Below are positions 59,840 through 64,000 of a DNA stretch of 64,000 nt, one piece after another. The position numbers were made by a program, and so were the translations under genes. The notes beneath the pieces were generated by a model. It was not told the DNA's origin and searched no databases. It was given only the letters and a program-made list of their open reading frames with translations. The stretch comes from Candidatus Villigracilis vicinus. GTDB lineage: Bacteria; Chloroflexota; Anaerolineae; Anaerolineales; Villigracilaceae. The stretch covers positions 1-64,000 of the forward strand of contig JADKIL010000018.1 in the NCBI GenBank assembly GCA_016721315.1, read 5' to 3'. Within the stretch, counting starts at the first letter, position 1, and every line of letters begins with the position of its first letter.

Positions 59840-62800
59840 ATGACCATCCCTGCTGCGCCCAAGTATGAAACTCAAAAAGGAAAGCCCATAAGCAGTCTTA
59901 CGAGCACCCTCGTCAGGACGCTTCTGGTCTTTACATTTATTCCGCTTGCCTTGATGGCGGGCACGGCTTATTTCCGTGCCCGTAGCTTATTAAAGGAACA
60001 GGCAAACCATCAACTTGAAAGCCTGCTTGTAAATCAGGTTCAAGTGATCCACGATGGCGTACAAGCCAGGGAAAATAACTTAAGAGAAATACTCGAAAAA
60101 GAAAATACTTCTCCCCTGATCGAAGCGGTCTTGCAGACTAACTCACAAAGTGATCAGTTCCGCACAATCCGGAGTGATTTTTTTAATAACCTACTTAACA
60201 AGGATTCCGAAGGGAGATTCAACGGCTTCGACGAACTCATCCTGGTAGACTCCGAGGGCGTTGTAAGGCTCGCTAGTAATGAAGCTTGGCAGGGTGCAAC
60301 CCTGTCCCCCACCCTGCTGGAATTTGAAGACACACAGTCGAAACTTTCGAACGGGCTCTCACCACTACCTGGAAATGAACTCGTTCTGATCACGGCGGTC
60401 AAATATAAAACGGAGAGCGCGCCGTTTCTTGCTGTACTGATCGGCATTACAAAAGGCGACGCCTTGCAGCAACTACTTCGCCCGCTCAATATCGCTCCAT
60501 ATGCAAGCACTTATTTCATAACTTCAGCCGATGATACCTTTACAGCAAATCACGAAACGGGTGTGTTTGCCCACTACGACATGGAAACCGAAGCCAAAGC
60601 CCGGTTCTGGTCGGAATTAAATTCAATACAGGGACAGGCTGAACAGCCGTCTTCCACACTTGAACTTAAACTAAACGAAACAAGTGTCATTGCTCAAGTG
60701 CAGTGGGTACCCATCCTTCAAAGCGGGGTCGTACTTGCAATTGAGACATCAACGATCTTTGCCCAGATCAACAGCCTTACACCATTCACGATTCTGCTTG
60801 TACTGGGTACCATCAGCGCCATGGGAGTCGTCCTGTATTACGGGACAAGGCGCGTGATTAAACCACTGCAATCCTTATCTTCCAAAACTCGAAAATTCGC
60901 CGAGGGAGATTTAAGCCAGCGCATTGAGATATTGAATAGCAACGACGAAATCGGGCAGCTTTCACAATCTTTCAATTACCTTGCCGACCAAATCGAAGAC
61001 AATTACAAGTCACTTGAGCGAAAAGTAGAAGAACGCACCTTGCAGATCCGCACAGCAGCTGAGGTGGCGCAAAGTATCACGACCATCCCAAACCTTGACG
61101 CAATGCTAAAGAAGACGGTTGAATTACTGGTACAACAATTTAATTTCTATCAGTCCAGCATTTTTCTGATGGATCGAAGCAGAAAAAATATTGAGTTTAA
61201 ATCCGGTTTTGGCTCTGCTACGCAAGGTTTATTGGAACAAAAATACAGCCTTCCTGTCGGATCGAATTCGATCATCGGTTGGGTGGCGGCAAACAACAAA
61301 CACAGGGTCGCTTCAGATACCGCAGATGATGAACTACACCTGACAAACGAACTCATGCCGGAAACAAGGTCAGAGGCTTGTGTACCCATCTCACTACATA
61401 ACCTAGTTCTGGGTGTGTTGGATGTTCAAAGTACTCAACCAGAGGCGTTCAGCTCAGATGCGATTCTCATGTTACAAACGCTTGCAAGCCAAATCGCAGC
61501 GGCAATCCAAACCGCAAGTCTCGCGGAATCGAGCCAGATCAACTTCCAGGAACTGGACCGACTCTACCGCTCCAGCCGCCTGATCGCTGAAGCAAAGGAT
61601 GAGGCAGATATCCTGCGGGTTGGCGGTCAAATCTTAAAGGGCTCCCCCTACCCCATCGTCCTCTTCAAAACATCCAACGGATTCTTAAAGGTTGCCGCAG
61701 TCTCAGATGTAATTCGCGCCGATATCCCCACAAACATACAGCAAAATGGCATTCAGTCGAGCCAACAAGAGTTGAAGGATTATCTGTCTCACGGTGCTGT
61801 TTCGTCTTCCAGTGCAAGCGCCGATCTACCCAAAGCATTTAAAGAGACTCTTCGCGCATTAGATCTGTTGAACGCGGTATTCCTGCCGATCAACGGGCGG
61901 GATTCGCTGGAAGCTGTGATAATGATCGGATCCAGACAGCAAACCCTTTCCATGGCAACGCTGCAACCGTATGAAAATCTCGTAGACCTTATGTCTGTAA
62001 CAATCCAGCGCGCAAAGGCTGTGGTCGAAACAGAAAAACACTTAAGCGAAGTGGAATCTCTCGCTTCAATGAATGAGTTGATCTCATCTACTTCAGATAT
62101 TCAAGGGTTTTTCCATGCCTTGCTGGGCAAGATCCAGCAGATTATTGGCGATTACAACCTGATCGTAGCAACGTACGATGAAGAAAACAACTCCGTCCAG
62201 ATCCCCTTCAGTTATGAGAATGGAAAAATCCTATCCATCCCGTCGTTTCCGCTGGGTGAAGGATTAACTTCTATTTTGATCCGTACGCGCCAGCCATTGT
62301 TGCTGGTAAAAGATACAGAGAAAAAAGCAGTGGAACTTGGCGCAAAAGTGGTTGGCAAGCCTGCAAAATCATGGATGGGTGCCCCCATGATCGTTCAAGG
62401 AGTTGTACTCGGTGCATTGGTCATTCAAGACCTTGAACATGAAGAAGCATTCAATGAAGATGATATGAAATTCTTCACTACGGTTGCGAGCCAGGTTGCA
62501 GGCGTCATTAAAAGCGTACAACTCCTGGACGAAAGCAAGCAACGAGCCATTCAAATTGAAACGGCTGCGGAAATTGCACGCGACATCAGCGGGTCATTAA
62601 ATCTGGATGAACTTTTGAACAAAGCGGTCAACTTGATCCGCGAACGGTTCAATTTCCATCACGCCGGCATCTTCCTTCTGGATCTGCCCGGTGAATTTGC
62701 CATCATTCGTGAAGCCACGGGTGAAGCTGGGGCGCAAATGAAGCGTCAGGGACACAAGATCGGGGTCGGTTCGAAATCGATCGTGGGATATGTCACTGGA

Positions 62801-63718
62801 AAAGGCGAAACGCTGATCGTAAGTGATACGACAAAAGATTTGACCTACTACCCTAACCCGCTTCTGCCTGAAACCCGGGCTGAAGTTGCCATTCCATTGC
62901 GAGTCGGTGAACGGATCCTGGGTGCGCTCGATGTGCAAAGCACACAGCCGTATGCATTCCATGAAGATAACCTACGCAGTTTGCAGATTCTCGCAGATCA
63001 ATTGGCGATCGCGGTTGCGAATACTGAACTGTTCGCTGAGACTCAAGAACATCTCTCTCAGCATCGCTTATTGCATCACATTACTTCCTCTGCAGCTTCG
63101 GGGACCACTCTTGAAGAGGCTCTTGAAAGTGCGGTCAGTGGTCTTCAAGTAACGCTTGGCGGCGACAGGGTTATGATCCTTCTGGTAGACCGCGAAAAAC
63201 GCGTGCTGGAAGTGAAAGCTGCAGTTGGTTATGCGGAAGATATCAGTACCATGAAGGTTGAGGTAGGAAAAGGCATCACCGGCTGGGTTGCTGCGCACAG
63301 ACGCCCTCTACGCCTTCGTGATGTCAGTGAAGACTCCCGATATATTGAAACCAGCCCGAACACCCGGTCTGAATTAGCCATTCCATTGATCTATAGAAAC
63401 GAAATTCTGGGTGTGATCAATGTGGAAAGTGAACAGGCAGATGCCTATTCAGAGAACGATGAGGAAATGCTTGGCACGCTTGGCGGCAGCCTGGCAGCAG
63501 TGATCGCAAATGCCCGGTTGTTGGAGCAGATCAGGGCGCAGTCTGAACGCGAACGTCTGATCAATGAGATCACAGCCCGAATCCGCAGGTCTTCCGACGT
63601 TCAGTCAATTCTTCAGACAACCGCAGGCGAGATCGCAAGAGTTACCGGCGCTCGGTACACAAAGATCCAGGTGGATCCAAAACCCGGCGAATCCACGCGT
63701 GAAGAGAGTCAATCATGA
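59840..63718 (+). CDS. Membrane receptor with extracellular sensor, HAMP and about five GAF domains
   Basis: 1292 residues. One membrane helix at ~24-46 (LVRTLLVFTFIPLALMAGTA), a large extracytoplasmic Cache-like sensor (~50-315), a second helix (~320-340), HAMP (~342-395; RRVIKPLQSLSSKTRKFAEG) and a coiled coil. Then come repeated GAF domains at about 410-560, 570-720, 745-900, 915-1080 and 1090-1250; two share IGWVAANN/GWVAAHR and DVQSTQP motifs. No kinase, cyclase or other output domain is present, so the signal must pass to another protein, probably one encoded beyond the window. Its stop overlaps the next start (ATGA). Confidence 0.88.
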   Translation: MTIPAAPKYETQKGKPISSLTSTLVRTLLVFTFIPLALMAGTAYFRARSLLKEQANHQLESLLVNQVQVIHDGVQARENNLREILEKENTSPLIEAVLQTNSQSDQFRTIRSDFFNNLLNKDSEGRFNGFDELILVDSEGVVRLASNEAWQGATLSPTLLEFEDTQSKLSNGLSPLPGNELVLITAVKYKTESAPFLAVLIGITKGDALQQLLRPLNIAPYASTYFITSADDTFTANHETGVFAHYDMETEAKARFWSELNSIQGQAEQPSSTLELKLNETSVIAQVQWVPILQSGVVLAIETSTIFAQINSLTPFTILLVLGTISAMGVVLYYGTRRVIKPLQSLSSKTRKFAEGDLSQRIEILNSNDEIGQLSQSFNYLADQIEDNYKSLERKVEERTLQIRTAAEVAQSITTIPNLDAMLKKTVELLVQQFNFYQSSIFLMDRSRKNIEFKSGFGSATQGLLEQKYSLPVGSNSIIGWVAANNKHRVASDTADDELHLTNELMPETRSEACVPISLHNLVLGVLDVQSTQPEAFSSDAILMLQTLASQIAAAIQTASLAESSQINFQELDRLYRSSRLIAEAKDEADILRVGGQILKGSPYPIVLFKTSNGFLKVAAVSDVIRADIPTNIQQNGIQSSQQELKDYLSHGAVSSSSASADLPKAFKETLRALDLLNAVFLPINGRDSLEAVIMIGSRQQTLSMATLQPYENLVDLMSVTIQRAKAVVETEKHLSEVESLASMNELISSTSDIQGFFHALLGKIQQIIGDYNLIVATYDEENNSVQIPFSYENGKILSIPSFPLGEGLTSILIRTRQPLLLVKDTEKKAVELGAKVVGKPAKSWMGAPMIVQGVVLGALVIQDLEHEEAFNEDDMKFFTTVASQVAGVIKSVQLLDESKQRAIQIETAAEIARDISGSLNLDELLNKAVNLIRERFNFHHAGIFLLDLPGEFAIIREATGEAGAQMKRQGHKIGVGSKSIVGYVTGKGETLIVSDTTKDLTYYPNPLLPETRAEVAIPLRVGERILGALDVQSTQPYAFHEDNLRSLQILADQLAIAVANTELFAETQEHLSQHRLLHHITSSAASGTTLEEALESAVSGLQVTLGGDRVMILLVDREKRVLEVKAAVGYAEDISTMKVEVGKGITGWVAAHRRPLRLRDVSEDSRYIETSPNTRSELAIPLIYRNEILGVINVESEQADAYSENDEEMLGTLGGSLAAVIANARLLEQIRAQSERERLINEITARIRRSSDVQSILQTTAGEIARVTGARYTKIQVDPKPGESTREESQS

Positions 63719-64000
63719 AGTTACCCTTCAAACAGGATAATCCCTCAGAATCGCTTGGAACCACAGAAAGAGTCTATGCAGCATGGCGCGAGCGGTTCAT
63801 CGTCCCGCTGCTGATCGGGACGATGATCTTCGGTGCCATCGCACTGTTGCCAGCGATCATTGCATCTGACAGTATCTTGATCGATGGGATCTTTATAACA
63901 GCCTATTCGATCGTTGGACTAACCGCTATTAGCCGGGTTTCTTATACGATCCGCATTGCTGCATTCCTCATCGGCATTTATGCGATTGCGCTTGGAGAGG
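63715..64000 (+). CDS. Membrane protein, cut by the window edge
   Basis: 95 residues visible from ATG 63,715 (MKLPFKQDNPSESLGTTERV). After a charged start there are hydrophobic spans (VPLLIGTMIFGAIALLPAII and further), so it has an N-terminal membrane domain of at least three helices. Coupled to the receptor gene, it may be the histidine kinase or other output of this signalling operon, which is inferred from position only. Confidence 0.75.
   Translation, partial: MKLPFKQDNPSESLGTTERVYAAWRERFIVPLLIGTMIFGAIALLPAIIASDSILIDGIFITAYSIVGLTAISRVSYTIRIAAFLIGIYAIALGE

Overview
The window looks like part of a chromosome from an uncultured Anaerolineae-type Chloroflexota. This is inferred from gene content and style: Pro/Thr-rich lipoproteins with NACAP-type lipoboxes, an NBR1-like Ig lipoprotein, a bacterial RIO kinase, a non-pyrrolysine MttB homologue, a PknB-like kinase with an 812-aa partner, and many GAF-rich signalling proteins. 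No rRNA or marker gene proves the taxonomy.

Bases 1 to about 13,680 are an integron gene-cassette array that continues off the left edge. Fifteen complete attC sites of about 120-137 bp and one half site separate at least sixteen cassettes. Most cassette genes, and all attC sites, read on the minus strand. Cargo includes a radical SAM/SPASM peptide maturase with a Cys-rich peptide beside it, three lipoproteins in a row, membrane proteins, a VOC protein, a SET-domain protein, a HEPN-like protein (present twice), a plus-strand ribbon-helix-helix regulator (present twice) and a GNAT acetyltransferase. At the right end lie an attI-like core (13,673-13,679), two palindromes and a divergent relic of the integron integrase. 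The relic keeps about ten N-terminal codons and then the HTLRxSFxTH box, so this copy of the integrase is dead. Many cassette genes carry small frameshifts, more than anywhere else in the window.

From 13.9 to 31.6 kb the window holds an SF1 helicase, a DUF4258/YgiT toxin-antitoxin pair, two tandem lipoprotein hydrolases, a broken EamA transporter, a RIO kinase, an MttB-family methyltransferase, a lipoprotein, an oligopeptide ABC operon with a fused permease-ATPase, an rRNA methyltransferase and a GAF-GGDEF cyclase.

From 31.7 to 41.9 kb is a potassium region: a small ORF, kdpF, kdpA (about 84 codons deleted), kdpB (with a 22-codon palindromic element in frame), a small ORF, kdpC, kdpD, kdpE, then a KimA-like permease. 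The kdp operon and the permease share an upstream block with TCTTGA repeats at helical spacing, a likely KdpE operator.

From 41.9 to 50.1 kb, on the minus strand, are a heterodimeric ABC exporter preceded by a leader peptide and terminator (an apparent attenuator), and a Ser/Thr kinase with an 812-aa protein of unknown function. From 50.1 to 58.7 kb are a class IV aminotransferase, a decayed tyrosine recombinase, a PiT transporter, an iron-sulfur protein, a radical SAM protein, a second SET protein, a HAD phosphatase and a polyprenyl synthase. The window ends with tRNA-Gly(CCC) and a signalling operon: two response regulators, a 1292-aa multi-GAF receptor and a truncated membrane protein.
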